Source: Rahnella laticis
Lineage (GTDB): Bacteria; Pseudomonadota; Gammaproteobacteria; Enterobacterales; Enterobacteriaceae
Direction of reading: 5' to 3'
NCBI RefSeq assembly: GCF_015644585.1
Contig: NZ_JADOBI010000001.1
Coordinates: 124,001 to 188,000, forward strand
DNA: 64,000 nt
Made by a program: the position numbers and the translations under genes. Below the pieces are notes generated by a model. It was not told the DNA's origin. It did not search any database and worked only from the letters and a program-made list of their open reading frames with translations. Numbering within the stretch: the stretch's first letter is position 1; every line of letters begins with the position of its first letter. Shown one piece after another: positions 17,294-26,079 of the stretch.

Positions 17294-17857
17294 TTTCCGA
17301 CTGGTGTTTCATACGCCTTCTACTGTGAGCATTCGTATCAGACCCGAATGCTCCAGGCTTGGTTGCTTATCAAAAAGGTTCGGATATTGCTAATGAGATG
17401 CATTAGAGATTGAAAAAAACATAAAGTTTCGAATTTTTCACAAGAATAGTTATCTTTATTTTGCTGTTGAATTTAAATAGATTAAAAGGTTTGTTTAAGA
17501 GAGGAAGTAAAGGGAGTTATCTTTTTTAATAATTAGTTATATTTCATATAATGTAAAATAAATAATCAATGAAGAATGTTATTAATTTTAATTCTAATTA
17601 AATAAAAATTAGCATTGAAAAAAACAGGGGGATAAAATCTACGTTGACCCGCATCTTACTTTAAAATAGAGTTTTCAAGGCGTGAACGCTCAATGATTAT
17701 TAAATTATTGATAGTGAATATTCAAACCGATGTGCTTCTGTAGCAAGGATAGCTACATGTTAGCGGTGAAATAAAGAATAAAGCAGAAGATCTCTGTTTG
17801 CATGGGGATGTTAATTCAGCTTCGCCCTTATCTAAATAGATAAAAAATGAGGATTCT
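17294..17857. other. AT-rich regulatory region upstream of the fimbrial operon
   Basis: 564 bp with no ORF I can support. It opens with the EAL gene hairpin and otherwise is very AT-rich. No fimS-like inverted-repeat switch was seen. It is the obvious place for the fimbrial promoter and for binding of the linked regulators. Confidence 0.5.
17327..17353 (+). terminator. Hairpin after the EAL gene
   Basis: GAGCATTCG and CGAATGCTC form a perfect 9-bp stem with a 9-base loop, 34 bp after the stop codon. No T-run follows, so it may be a weak terminator or an RNA-stabilising hairpin. Confidence 0.45.
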
Positions 17858-18403
17858 ATGAATAAAGTGTCTATGTCTGCATCACTGCTCGCTGTATTAG
17901 GTTCTGTTGGGATTGCTCAGTCGGCGACTACCGGGACCATAAACTTTACCGGGGAAATAACATCTTCAACTTGTGATGTCAGTATTAACGGAGGGGGAAC
18001 AAATGGCACGGTAGCATTGCCTACAGTAACCCGTAGTCAGTTGAGTACAACAGGTGAAACTGCCGGCATTACCAGCTTCACTGTAGATCTGAATGAATGC
18101 GAAGGTGTGCTTAAAACCGCCTCGGTATTTTTCGAATCAGGCTCTTCAGTTGACCCGTTATCTGGGCGACTCAAAAATATAGGCGGTTCAGCCCAACAGG
18201 TCAGCCTGCAATTACGCGATTTGGGGAGCTCTGCGCGAAGCGTAATTGAAGCGGGTAATCAAAACCAGGTTCAGGAAACCACCTACCTGCCGTTGGATTC
18301 TGGATCTATTAATTTGCCTTATGCCGTTGAATATTACTCTGAAGGTTCAGCATCCGCCGGAACTGTCATCAGTAATGCAGTGTATTCCATTCAGTATAAA
18401 TAA
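17858..18403 (+). CDS. Fimbrial major subunit (chaperone-usher pilin)
   Basis: 181-residue precursor with signal peptide MNKVSMSASLLAVLGSVGIA cleaved before QSATTGTINF. The mature part has the chaperone-usher pilin pattern: GxINFTGEITSSTCDVSING with the first disulfide Cys, the second Cys at VDLNECEG, and a C-terminal beta-zipper strand ending in a penultimate aromatic (YSIQYK). It follows a GAGG ribosome site. As first gene of the operon and a short single-domain pilin, it is the likely shaft subunit. Sequence and length are nearer to type 1/type 3 pilins than to P pilins, but I would not assign a named class. Confidence 0.9.
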   Translation: MNKVSMSASLLAVLGSVGIAQSATTGTINFTGEITSSTCDVSINGGGTNGTVALPTVTRSQLSTTGETAGITSFTVDLNECEGVLKTASVFFESGSSVDPLSGRLKNIGGSAQQVSLQLRDLGSSARSVIEAGNQNQVQETTYLPLDSGSINLPYAVEYYSEGSASAGTVISNAVYSIQYK

Positions 18404-18446
18404 CTGTGTCAGGGAGAGATCTCTCTCCCTGTTTTGCGAGAAGACG

Positions 18447-19148
18447 ATGAGATTTTTAGCCCGTATTTTTCTTCAGGTTATATGTTCGGTCATTGTCGCG
18501 GGGTTTTGTACCCCCGTAGTAGCCGGTATTATTATTGCAGGAACACGCGTTATTTATCCTTCCAGTGTAAAAGAAGTCAGCGTAAAGCTGAATAACGCAG
18601 GGAAGCAGCCGGTACTGATACAAAGCTGGATAGACACGGGGGATATTCATGCCAAACCTGCCGCAATTCAAGTGCCTTTTATCCTCACACCTCCGATCAA
18701 TCGCGTCGAATCAGGAAAAGGACAAACATTAAGAATTAGTTACACCGGAGAAACGCTGCCTTCAAATAAAGAATCCGTATTCTGGCTGAATGTCTTAGAG
18801 ATTCCATCAAAAGGCCAGGGGAAATTGGCGGAGAATCGTTTGCAGGTGGCTTTTCGTACGCGTATAAAATTTTTCTACCGACCAGCAGGTCTGGATGGAA
18901 AAGCGAATGACGCGCCGGATGCCATAATCTGGCAAGCGAAAGGGCAAAGTATCCTCGCTTTGAATCCCACACCCTATTTTGTTTCATTTGTGAGTTTATC
19001 GGTAAACGGTAAGCGAATCGAAGGTGATATGGTCAGCCCATACTCATCGTTAACACTGGCTTTGCCAGGAAATATCGGCAATAAAATTACCGGTGAATAT
19101 ATCAATGATTACGGTGCCGCTAATAAATTTGAAACCACACTTAAATAA
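18447..19148 (+). CDS. Periplasmic fimbrial chaperone (PapD family)
   Basis: 233 residues. A signal peptide (MRFLARIFLQVICSVIVAGF) is followed by the PapD-type fold: IIIAGTRVIYPSSVKEVSVKL with the conserved Arg of the subunit-binding cleft, VLIQSWIDTGD, FILTPPINRVESGKGQTLRI, and the family signature ESVFWLNVLEIP. The second conserved Lys/Arg region is FRTRIKFFYRPAGL. It caps pilin subunits by donor-strand complementation and delivers them to the usher. The ATG at 18447 was chosen because it starts a signal peptide; the longer frame from 18246 overlaps the pilin gene. It is 43 bp after the pilin stop. Confidence 0.93.
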   Translation: MRFLARIFLQVICSVIVAGFCTPVVAGIIIAGTRVIYPSSVKEVSVKLNNAGKQPVLIQSWIDTGDIHAKPAAIQVPFILTPPINRVESGKGQTLRISYTGETLPSNKESVFWLNVLEIPSKGQGKLAENRLQVAFRTRIKFFYRPAGLDGKANDAPDAIIWQAKGQSILALNPTPYFVSFVSLSVNGKRIEGDMVSPYSSLTLALPGNIGNKITGEYINDYGAANKFETTLK

Positions 19149-19215
19149 TCGTTGAGAGATTTTATAGAACAGTTGAGAAATTGAATTATTAAGCACCACA
19201 ATTGCGGGATGCGCT

Positions 19216-21798
19216 ATGGCTGTAATCTTACCAAATAATACGCTGCATCAGTTTTCCCTCTTGCTTTTAGTCTGGGTTTTAATTTTATTGTCATGGGGTG
19301 TAAAAGCAGATAATCAAAGCAGCCGGCCTGCCAGTAATGCAGAGTTTGACGAATCATTTCTCAATGTTGAACCTGGGAATAAAGTCGATCTTAGCCGCTT
19401 TTCAGAAGGAGCTTCCGTATTGCCGGGAACCTACCTTACCGCGATTTACATCAATAATACCTGGGTCGGTAGCAGAAACATCGAAATGAAATTAAGGCAT
19501 GATAAATCTGTTTACCCCTGTCTTTATGACAATGTGATTAAGCATATTGACTTCAATTATGAAAAATTGCCCCAAGGTTTATTCAGCAAGCAGGGTTTCG
19601 CTGAATGCATCGATTTAACGGAAAAACTTCCGGAGTCACAGGTCAGTTATGACAGTAATGAACAACGGCTTGATATTATAATTCCGCAAGCTTACATGCT
19701 TAATACGGCCCGGGGCAGTGTTCGACCGGAATTATGGGACCGCGGAATCCCGGCATTTCTGCTTGGCTATAATATTAACGGTTATCGCAATGATGCCAAT
19801 AATTCCTCATATCACTCGTTGTATGCCGGGTTCGATGCCGGATTGAATATGGGAGCGTGGTATTTTCGACATTATGGTTCATATAACTGGATGGATAACG
19901 GGCAGAAACAATATACCAATCTCAATACATATCTACAGCGTGACGTGCCGGGGTTAAAAGGTCGTGTACTGATGGGGCAATCCAATACGAATGGGCAAAT
20001 TTTCAATACGCTGCCATTTTCAGGTATTCAGCTGGCCAGTGACGAGCAGATGTTGCCGGAATCTCAGCGTGGTTACGCCCCGGATATCCGTGGGATTGCC
20101 AGAACCAACGCCCGCATTACTGTCCGCCAGAATAGTCAGATACTGTTAGAGACGACCGTAACGCCGGGGGCATTTCTCATTAACGACCTCTTTCCAACCG
20201 GTTACGGCGGCGATCTGGATGTAACGGTGCGGGAATCTGATGGTACAGAGCAGCATTTTCGCGTTCCGTATGCTTCAGTCACTCAGTTGCTGAGGCCGGG
20301 AACCTCCCGTTATTCTTTCACTGCGGGCGAATTACGCAGTGAAAATGTCAACGCAAATCCGATGTTCTATCAATCGACCTATCAGCATGGATTAACCAAT
20401 GCCCTAACCGGTTACGGCGGAGTGCTGGCGAGTGAGCATTACGCTGCAGTGCAGGTAGGTTCTGCTTTGGGTACTTCACTGGGCGCATGGGCCTTTGACA
20501 TCACTCAGGCCAACACAAAGGTTGACGGTGATAACTCCCACTCCAAAAAAAACTTTACCGGGCAGAGCTATCAGTTCAGTTACAGCAAAACCAGTATAGC
20601 GACGCAAAGCAATTTGTCGCTGGCGGCTTACCGCTTCTCGGCCGACGGTTACATGGATTTCATGACTGCAATGCAAACCCGCGATGCAATTTCACGGGGG
20701 GGTAATGCGGAATCGGTTGCCCGGGCAAAAAAAAGAGTAACGGTGACCGGAGGGCAGGGAATGGGGGACACCTTCGGACATTTGTACCTGAGCGGCTCCC
20801 TGCAAGATTACTGGAACCGGGGGGGCCGTGAGAAGCAATGGCAATTTGGTTATAACAATCAATACCGAATGCTTGCTTTTGGGCTGAGCGTCAACCGCAG
20901 TTATTCAAGTTTGGGAGCGACACAGACGCACTACCTGCTGAGTTTCAGTGTGCCTCTGGGGCGCAGTGATGAGACAAATACGCCTTACTTACGTATGGAT
21001 CTCCAGCATGACAGTACCGGCCAGGACGGCCAGCAGGCAAGTTTGTCAGGAACGGCTGGAAAGGATAACCGCTTTGGTTATTCCCTGACCGGAATAAATG
21101 CTAATCAAGGGAGCGGGTCAAGTGGCTCTGTCAGTGCGAACTATCGCAGCGTGATGAGTGCGTTGAGCAGCACTTACAGCACGGGCAAAGGGTACAAAAG
21201 TGCTTCAGCCGGGATGACGGGTACTCTTATCGGACACTCAGGGGGGGTCACGCTGACGCCTTATACATCCGATACCTTTGCGCTGGTTGAGGCAAAAGGA
21301 GCGGAAGGTGCGGCAGTGTCATCGTATGCCGGGATCAAAGTCGATTCGCGGGGTTATGCCGTTGTCCCTTATTTGAATCCTTATCAAATGAATGAAATAA
21401 ATATTGATCCCAGCGGGATAGGGCACGACGTCGAGCTGGATAACACCAGCCAGAAAGTCGCGCCTAATTTAGGTGCGGTGGTCAAAGTGAAATATTCCAC
21501 GACACGAGGTACGCCAATATTGTTCGATGCCCGTTATCAGAATGAAACGTTACCCTTTGGCGCGGATGTCCAGGATGAGAAAAATAACAGTGTCGGCTCA
21601 GTGGGACAAGGAGGGCTACTTTATGCCCGCGTGGGATCTGAAAGAGGGCAGCTTCGTGTGAAATGGGGGGAAAGCCACAATATGCAATGCACCTTAAATT
21701 ATGTATTGATTCCACGAGACACAACCAGCCTGACATCCGCTATACAACGTTTTGAATCGGAGTGCCAGCCGGTCATCACTCAGCATGCGGCAGGTTAA
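19216..21798 (+). CDS. Outer-membrane usher (FimD/PapC family)
   Basis: 860 residues, within the normal size of ushers. The N-terminus carries a long hydrophobic signal (LLLLVWVLILLSWGVKA), then the periplasmic N-domain starting FDESFLNVEPGNKVDLSRF with the chaperone-binding tail. PGTYLTAIYINNTWVG and the paired Cys of the N-domain follow, then the 24-stranded barrel with FSGIQLASDEQMLPESQRGY, APDIRGIARTNARITVRQN and GAFLINDLFPTGYGGDLDV (plug domain region). C-terminal domains end with VKWGESHNMQCTLNYVLIP, which has the last disulfide Cys. It exports and polymerises the pilus across the outer membrane. Confidence 0.94.
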   Translation: MAVILPNNTLHQFSLLLLVWVLILLSWGVKADNQSSRPASNAEFDESFLNVEPGNKVDLSRFSEGASVLPGTYLTAIYINNTWVGSRNIEMKLRHDKSVYPCLYDNVIKHIDFNYEKLPQGLFSKQGFAECIDLTEKLPESQVSYDSNEQRLDIIIPQAYMLNTARGSVRPELWDRGIPAFLLGYNINGYRNDANNSSYHSLYAGFDAGLNMGAWYFRHYGSYNWMDNGQKQYTNLNTYLQRDVPGLKGRVLMGQSNTNGQIFNTLPFSGIQLASDEQMLPESQRGYAPDIRGIARTNARITVRQNSQILLETTVTPGAFLINDLFPTGYGGDLDVTVRESDGTEQHFRVPYASVTQLLRPGTSRYSFTAGELRSENVNANPMFYQSTYQHGLTNALTGYGGVLASEHYAAVQVGSALGTSLGAWAFDITQANTKVDGDNSHSKKNFTGQSYQFSYSKTSIATQSNLSLAAYRFSADGYMDFMTAMQTRDAISRGGNAESVARAKKRVTVTGGQGMGDTFGHLYLSGSLQDYWNRGGREKQWQFGYNNQYRMLAFGLSVNRSYSSLGATQTHYLLSFSVPLGRSDETNTPYLRMDLQHDSTGQDGQQASLSGTAGKDNRFGYSLTGINANQGSGSSGSVSANYRSVMSALSSTYSTGKGYKSASAGMTGTLIGHSGGVTLTPYTSDTFALVEAKGAEGAAVSSYAGIKVDSRGYAVVPYLNPYQMNEINIDPSGIGHDVELDNTSQKVAPNLGAVVKVKYSTTRGTPILFDARYQNETLPFGADVQDEKNNSVGSVGQGGLLYARVGSERGQLRVKWGESHNMQCTLNYVLIPRDTTSLTSAIQRFESECQPVITQHAAG

Positions 21799-21843
21799 TA
21801 GCAGGAACCTTAATTAATTTAATAAAACCTGAAGGGACAAGAA

Positions 21844-22995
21844 ATGAAAAGCCTATATACAACATGGATCCGTGTGATGATGCTATTATCAGGTATTGTA
21901 TTTACTCCGCCGGTTTTTGCCTCCGTAATATGTTCCCTCCAGAAAAGTACCCCGTCCATTTCAGTTACACTACAGTTGGGTAATATCAATATTACATCAG
22001 GTGCCGACCAGCCTTTAGGTACACTTTTATACACAGGCCGTTTTGTTCAAACCAGTCCTCGCCAGATACTTTGCGAGGCTTCTATGCCATCAGAATTTTC
22101 TCTGACAAGATCGATTCAGATAACATCTGCACCGACGATTACCTCTTCCTGGTCCAATAATAAACACCAGCAAATTTTTGAAAGTGGAGTAAGGGGAGTC
22201 GGTATCGCGATTTGGCGGGATGATGTGAGTGTCACTACAGCGAAAACAGCTATCGGAAATTATTATTATGCCGACAGTCAGATCGATTCTTATGACAGTT
22301 CATTTTCATTTGGCCTTATTAAAACAGCAGAAATAGCGTCTGGTTCAATTAATGTTAATAATTTCCCAACAGTCAACATCACAATGGGGAATAATTATGG
22401 CGTTACGAATTTACCACCGGATATCGTATTGGCGACAGTAAAATTTACCGGGATAATCCAGGTGGTAGCGCAGACTTGCAATACGTCGGACATAAATGTT
22501 GATCTCGGGAAACACAGTGCGAATGGCGTATTTAAAAAAATTGGCTCAGTCACATCATGGGTAGACGCCTCGATTACATTAACCCGATGTCCAGCATTCC
22601 GCGGTTATTATGGCGGTGATGCTGCCGACAGTGATGCTTCAAAAATCACCATCAACAACGATAATGTGGTCACAAATATGCCCGCGCGGACAGCCAATGG
22701 CTTATATGTTTCTTTCCAGCCAGCGACCAGCGTCATTGATGTGGCTAACGGTATCATGGCGCTCAGCAATTCAGAGAATCAGACAGTTGCAAAAGGAGTG
22801 GGAATACAAATAGGCTGGGGGAATGCATCCGGATCTCCTGAGTTATTTAATTTTGCAGGACGTACTTTTACACCTCCCTCAGAGGGAACTGCGACATTTA
22901 AAATCCCTATTGCAGCCCGTTATATCCAGACAGAAGCCGTTGTAACACCCGGGCTGGCAAACGGAAGAGCCATTTTTATGATTAATTATCATTAG
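21844..22995 (+). CDS. Fimbrial tip adhesin (two-domain)
   Basis: 383-residue precursor with signal peptide (VMMLLSGIVFTPPVFA). The N-terminal about 210 residues are unlike other pilins and probably form the receptor-binding domain. The C-terminal about 150 residues are a pilin domain with TCNTSDINVDLGKHS, LTRCPAFRGY and a closing beta strand AIFMINYH, which provides the donor-strand contact. Length and order (last gene of the operon, after usher) fit a MrkD/FimH-type tip adhesin. The receptor cannot be predicted from sequence. Confidence 0.85.
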   Translation: MKSLYTTWIRVMMLLSGIVFTPPVFASVICSLQKSTPSISVTLQLGNINITSGADQPLGTLLYTGRFVQTSPRQILCEASMPSEFSLTRSIQITSAPTITSSWSNNKHQQIFESGVRGVGIAIWRDDVSVTTAKTAIGNYYYADSQIDSYDSSFSFGLIKTAEIASGSINVNNFPTVNITMGNNYGVTNLPPDIVLATVKFTGIIQVVAQTCNTSDINVDLGKHSANGVFKKIGSVTSWVDASITLTRCPAFRGYYGGDAADSDASKITINNDNVVTNMPARTANGLYVSFQPATSVIDVANGIMALSNSENQTVAKGVGIQIGWGNASGSPELFNFAGRTFTPPSEGTATFKIPIAARYIQTEAVVTPGLANGRAIFMINYH

Positions 22996-23062
22996 GTTGC
23001 ATCCTCCTCCCCTGCATAAGAAGTAGGTTCCTTTTAGCTCTTCTATCGTATCCCTGCTTTCT

Positions 23063-23126
23063 CTTCATGGCGTGTTTATGAGCCCTTGTATTTTACGGGG
23101 GCTGAAGTTCAGCCGAAATATAGAAT
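23063..23126 (+). repeat. Right copy of the diverged flank repeat
   Basis: Matches 3661-3720 (TGGCGTGTTTATGA, CCTTGTAT, TTACGGGGG, TTCAGC, AATATAGA in the same order). It is directly continuous with the 139-bp repeat here, whereas on the left the two are separated by about 250 bp. Confidence 0.75.
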
Positions 23127-23246
23127 AAAGGGCTAAGGTATTATCAAATCCCGCTAAACCAGTTATAACCCTGGTCTTCCCAGTAACCGCCCGGATTAGT
23201 ATTGGTGACGAAAATCGCGCCGATATGTTTGGCGTTTTTGAAGCCT
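23103..23246 (+). repeat. Right 139-bp direct repeat flanking the island
   Basis: Copy of 3963-4106 with one mismatch over the 139-bp core. It includes the true 3' end of the molybdoenzyme gene (stop TGA on the minus strand at 23144-23146), so the gene is intact on this side. Confidence 0.95.
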
Positions 23247-23908
23247 AACTTGGTAGGCATTCTCAGCCGCAGCGGGTATCCGAAATCCGGAGGCAGTGGT
23301 TTGCCGCCAAAATCCAGTGCCAGAATGGTTTGCGGATGCAGCGCGGTGGCCATATCGATGCTCGAGTAATAGCGGTCATCGCATTTAAATCCGACATATT
23401 TAGCCGTCAGATCGGCTCCGACGTGCTGAAGAAATGTTTTGAGCGGCACGCCTTTCCACTGCCCGATAGCGCTCCAGCCTTCAATGCAAATCAGGCGGGT
23501 GATCTGGCTTTCCTGCGGCAGGCGCTGAAGCTGTTCCAGCGTCCACGAGGCTTTCTTTTGCACCAGTCCGGACACTTCCAGCCGGTAATTCGGGATGTCG
23601 ATTTCCGGCACATTGTATTCGGGGTAATACGCGTTGAAGCGAAACGGTGTTGTGATCTGGTCGGCGCGGTAAGTTTGCGCCAGCTTCTGCCCGCCAAATA
23701 ACCAGCCCTGAACGCGGTCATTCCAGCGCGACATCGCCCACAGCACTTTGTCGACTTCGTCGCCGTCCTGCAAATTACAGCCGGTCAGCATGGAAACAGC
23801 ACCGAGCGTTAATCCGGAGCGCAGCAGTAAACGGCGCTGGATATTTACCAGCTGCTTGCGCTGATCGGGCTCCAGAATGATTTTTGGCCGTTGTGATTTT
23901 TCACTCAT
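23144..23908 (-). CDS. Molybdopterin-dependent oxidoreductase (sulfite-oxidase fold), Tat-exported putative lipoprotein
   Basis: 254 residues. The N-terminus has a twin-arginine motif (IQRRLLLRSGL, Arg25-Arg26) followed by a hydrophobic stretch ending in MLTGC with Cys44, a lipobox, so the enzyme may be a Tat-exported lipoprotein. The Oxidored_molyb domain has the metal-ligand Cys141 in TRLICIEGWSAIGQWKG, DDRYYSSIDM and the closing PTKLGFKNAKHIGAIFV / GGYWEDQGYNW pattern. It is related to the MsrP/YedY class, but the partner is a larger cytochrome b protein and not MsrQ. Its start overlaps the cytochrome gene by 8 bp. Likely substrate: a periplasmic oxidised molecule, not identifiable here. 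Confidence 0.88.
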   Translation of the reverse strand: MSEKSQRPKIILEPDQRKQLVNIQRRLLLRSGLTLGAVSMLTGCNLQDGDEVDKVLWAMSRWNDRVQGWLFGGQKLAQTYRADQITTPFRFNAYYPEYNVPEIDIPNYRLEVSGLVQKKASWTLEQLQRLPQESQITRLICIEGWSAIGQWKGVPLKTFLQHVGADLTAKYVGFKCDDRYYSSIDMATALHPQTILALDFGGKPLPPDFGYPLRLRMPTKLGFKNAKHIGAIFVTNTNPGGYWEDQGYNWFSGI

Positions 23909-24542
23909 CGGCGCTTTCCTCTTTGTTCAATGCCTTGCCGCCGGTAATCATCGCCACAAATGTTTTCGGCACCAGCACCACCATCAGGACATGAATGACT
24001 ACGAACAGCATCACGCCACTCATCGCAAAAAAGTGCACATAACGGGCAATATCGAACCCGCCGAACAGCCACCCCAGTCCGCTGAACTGCACCGGTTTCC
24101 AGATGGATAAACCGGATAGCACCAGCAGAAGCCCCAGTAACAAAACGCCGCTGTACATCAGTTTTTGCACGGCGTTGTACTGGCCGAGTTTATGGGGCAG
24201 ATGGAAGGTCAGGGCGCGAACGGTATCGCGCCAGACGCTGCGGGCTGAAAACGGGAAAAAGTCCCGCTTAAAATGGCCGCTGAAAACGCCCCACAACAGA
24301 TAAAACAGGGCGTTAGCCGCCAGCAGCCACATCACGGCGAGATGCCAGGCGATGTTGCCGCCCAGCCAGCCGCCGAGCGTGGTGTTTTGCGGGAACGTAA
24401 AGGGAAACAGGGGATCCGCGTTATAAATCCCCCAGCCGCTCATCACCATGCCAATCATTGCCAGAAGATTAATCCAGTGGCTGATACGCACCGGCCAGGA
24501 ATGGATCCTGCGTTTTCGAACTGAAGAGGGCTGAGGTTTCAC
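23901..24542 (-). CDS. Cytochrome b561-type membrane protein, electron donor to the molybdoenzyme
   Basis: 213 residues with four transmembrane segments. Candidate heme b histidines lie in WPVRISHWINLLAM, NIAWHLAVMWLL, ARYVHFFAMSGVMLF and VVIHVLMVVLV. It resembles the cytochrome b/b6 domain subunits of periplasmic reductases and hydrogenases. The operon order (DUF5666 protein, cytochrome, molybdoenzyme) with an 8-bp overlap to the enzyme gene indicates that it passes quinol electrons to the periplasmic enzyme. Confidence 0.87.
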   Translation of the reverse strand: MKPQPSSVRKRRIHSWPVRISHWINLLAMIGMVMSGWGIYNADPLFPFTFPQNTTLGGWLGGNIAWHLAVMWLLAANALFYLLWGVFSGHFKRDFFPFSARSVWRDTVRALTFHLPHKLGQYNAVQKLMYSGVLLLGLLLVLSGLSIWKPVQFSGLGWLFGGFDIARYVHFFAMSGVMLFVVIHVLMVVLVPKTFVAMITGGKALNKEESADE

Positions 24543-24568
24543 GGTAAATCTCCTGTTAAACAGCCTGA

Positions 24569-25192
24569 TTACATCGGTGGCGCGATGCCGTCTTTACCGG
24601 CGGCGATGCCACGGGCAACCAGCGCACCTTTGTCATCTTTCATGGCGAACAGCACGATTTTAGTGCCCGGTTTCAGCAGGCTGCGGTCGCCCGGTGCCAG
24701 CAGAACCACAGGAACGTCGTCAGGAACAACAACCGTTTTCTCAGCATCGTGATATTTCACGGTCAGCGTGCGGCCATTGCTGTTGACCAGTTTGCCAACG
24801 GTGCCGTTGGTCATGGTATTGATTTTGCCGTCTGCGGATTCAAACGGGTTAAAGCCTTCACCACTGCCGCGCAGGCTTGGCGCAAAGACGTGGACTTCCA
24901 GCGCTTTCAGCGTGCCGTTAGCCTGCGGAACTGCGGCGGTACCGATGAAGCTGTCGGGTTTGATATCACTGATCTGGCCTTTGGTGACGGCGTTGATCTT
25001 GGTCTGGTCAGTCAGCTTCACATCGAGCTTTTCACCCTGACGGGTGGTGATTTGCACAGATGAGTCATTAACTGAATCAATGGTTCCGCGCGTCGGTTTA
25101 ATCACGTTATCGGCCGCGAAGGCGGATGTCATTCCGCTGCACATCAGCAGGGAACCCAGTAATAAACCGGCAAGGCGTGTAGGTGTGTTCAT
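24569..25192 (-). CDS. Periplasmic DUF5666 domain protein
   Basis: 207 residues with a signal peptide (TRLAGLLLGSLLMCSGMTSA, cleaved after AFA). Two DUF5666-like beta units follow: the first with TRGTIDSVNDSSVQITTRQG and TKINAVTKGQISDIK, the second with GKLVNSNGRTLTVKYHDAEK. These are small OB-like barrels seen beside redox and copper-stress genes. GGAGAG six bases before the ATG at 25192 decides the start over the TTG at 25198. It is the first gene of the redox operon, divergent from the two-component system. No function is established. Confidence 0.84.
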   Translation of the reverse strand: MNTPTRLAGLLLGSLLMCSGMTSAFAADNVIKPTRGTIDSVNDSSVQITTRQGEKLDVKLTDQTKINAVTKGQISDIKPDSFIGTAAVPQANGTLKALEVHVFAPSLRGSGEGFNPFESADGKINTMTNGTVGKLVNSNGRTLTVKYHDAEKTVVVPDDVPVVLLAPGDRSLLKPGTKIVLFAMKDDKGALVARGIAAGKDGIAPPM

Positions 25193-25296
25193 GATCAACT
25201 CTCCATTTTCTAGCGTTATTTCATTCTGTTAGATGAATCACTGAACCGGCCAGTGATGAATAACTTCATTAAGAGTGGACGATAAACCGGGATTGG

Positions 25297-25329
25297 TTGA
25301 TGACAAGTTGATGACAAAATTGTCATCAA
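25297..25329 (+). promoter_or_regulatory. CusR/HprR-type box with extra half-site between redox operon and two-component genes
   Basis: TTGATGACAA-AA-TTGTCATCAA at 25308-25329 is a perfect 10-bp inverted repeat containing ATGACAANNTTGTCAT, the core of the E. coli CusR box that HprR also reads. A third half-site, TTGATGACAA, lies at 25297-25306, in direct orientation one helical turn upstream. It sits 115 bp before the DUF5666 start and 75 bp before the response-regulator start, so one site may serve both divergent promoters. Confidence 0.85.
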
Positions 25330-25404
25330 AGGTGTCTGATGAAACTGATAAACTTCCCCTGAATCATTCTTTGGGAGAATGGTCTTGCGGCGCCGAGGGC
25401 CTGA

Positions 25405-26079
25405 ATGCGGATACTGGTGATAGAAGATGATGTCAGCACAGGCGACTACCTGAAAAAAGGGCTGACGGAGGCGGGTTACAGCGTGGATCTGGCGCGCAAC
25501 GGCGCGGATGGCCTGTTTCTGGCGCTGGAGGAGGGTTATGACACCGTGATCCTCGACGTCATGCTGCCCGGCCTTGATGGCTGGCAGGTGATGGAAGTGC
25601 TGCGTAAAAAAAGTGGTGTGCCGGTGCTGTTTCTGACGGCGCGTGACGAAGTGCAGGATCGCATTCACGGGCTGGAACTCGGCGCTGATGATTATCTGAT
25701 TAAACCGTTTTCATTTACCGAGCTGGTGCTGCGCATCCGCACCTTACTGCGCCGCCCGACGGCACGCGAACCGGACACGTTTTCAGTCGCCGATCTGAAT
25801 CTCGATGTGCTGCGCCGCCGGGTGACCCGTCAGGATCAGACCATCGCGCTGACCAATAAAGAATTTATGTTGCTGGAGCTGCTGATGCGCCGGGAAGGCG
25901 AAGTGCTATCGCGCACCATGATCGCCTCGCAGGTCTGGGACATGAATTTTGACAGTGATACCAACGTTGTGGATGTGGCGATTAAGCGCCTGCGCGCCAA
26001 GGTGGATCGCGCCTTTGAGGTGAAACTGATCCATACCGTGCGTGGCATTGGCTACGTTTGTGAAGTGCGCAATGACTAA
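25405..26079 (+). CDS. OmpR-family response regulator, CusR/HprR-like
   Basis: 224 residues. Receiver domain with Asp8-Asp9, phosphoacceptor Asp51 ([14 protein letters not shown]), Thr/Ser in LFLTARDEV and Lys in [10 protein letters not shown]. Winged-helix domain with [40 protein letters not shown] and [13 protein letters not shown]. It resembles CusR, CopR and HprR. The CusR-type box upstream supports its identity, and control of the adjacent redox operon parallels HprRS, which regulates msrPQ in E. coli. The stop overlaps the kinase start by 8 bp. Confidence 0.92.
   Translation: MRILVIEDDVSTGDYLKKGLTEAGYSVDLARNGADGLFLALEEGYDTVILDVMLPGLDGWQVMEVLRKKSGVPVLFLTARDEVQDRIHGLELGADDYLIKPFSFTELVLRIRTLLRRPTAREPDTFSVADLNLDVLRRRVTRQDQTIALTNKEFMLLELLMRREGEVLSRTMIASQVWDMNFDSDTNVVDVAIKRLRAKVDRAFEVKLIHTVRGIGYVCEVRND

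Larger units (their letters stand above)
3963..23246. mobile_element. Putative genomic island (about 19 kb) between 139-bp direct repeats
   Basis: The segment is bounded by near-identical 139-bp direct repeats. The right copy is the intact 3' end of a molybdoenzyme gene and the left copy is an orphan fragment of it. This is the geometry left by an element that inserted at the 3' end of a gene and rebuilt that end. Cargo: a PTS/sugar-phosphate module and a regulated fimbrial operon. Much of the cargo, particularly 13.3-18 kb, is markedly more AT-rich than the flanks. No integrase, transposase or tRNA is visible, so the mechanism is open: recombinase-less island, lost integrase, or homologous recombination after transfer. 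Confidence 0.6.

Noticed and set aside
17294-17857. Possible phase-variable fimbrial switch
   Set aside because: No flanking short inverted repeats of the fimS type and no FimB/FimE-like recombinase in the window.
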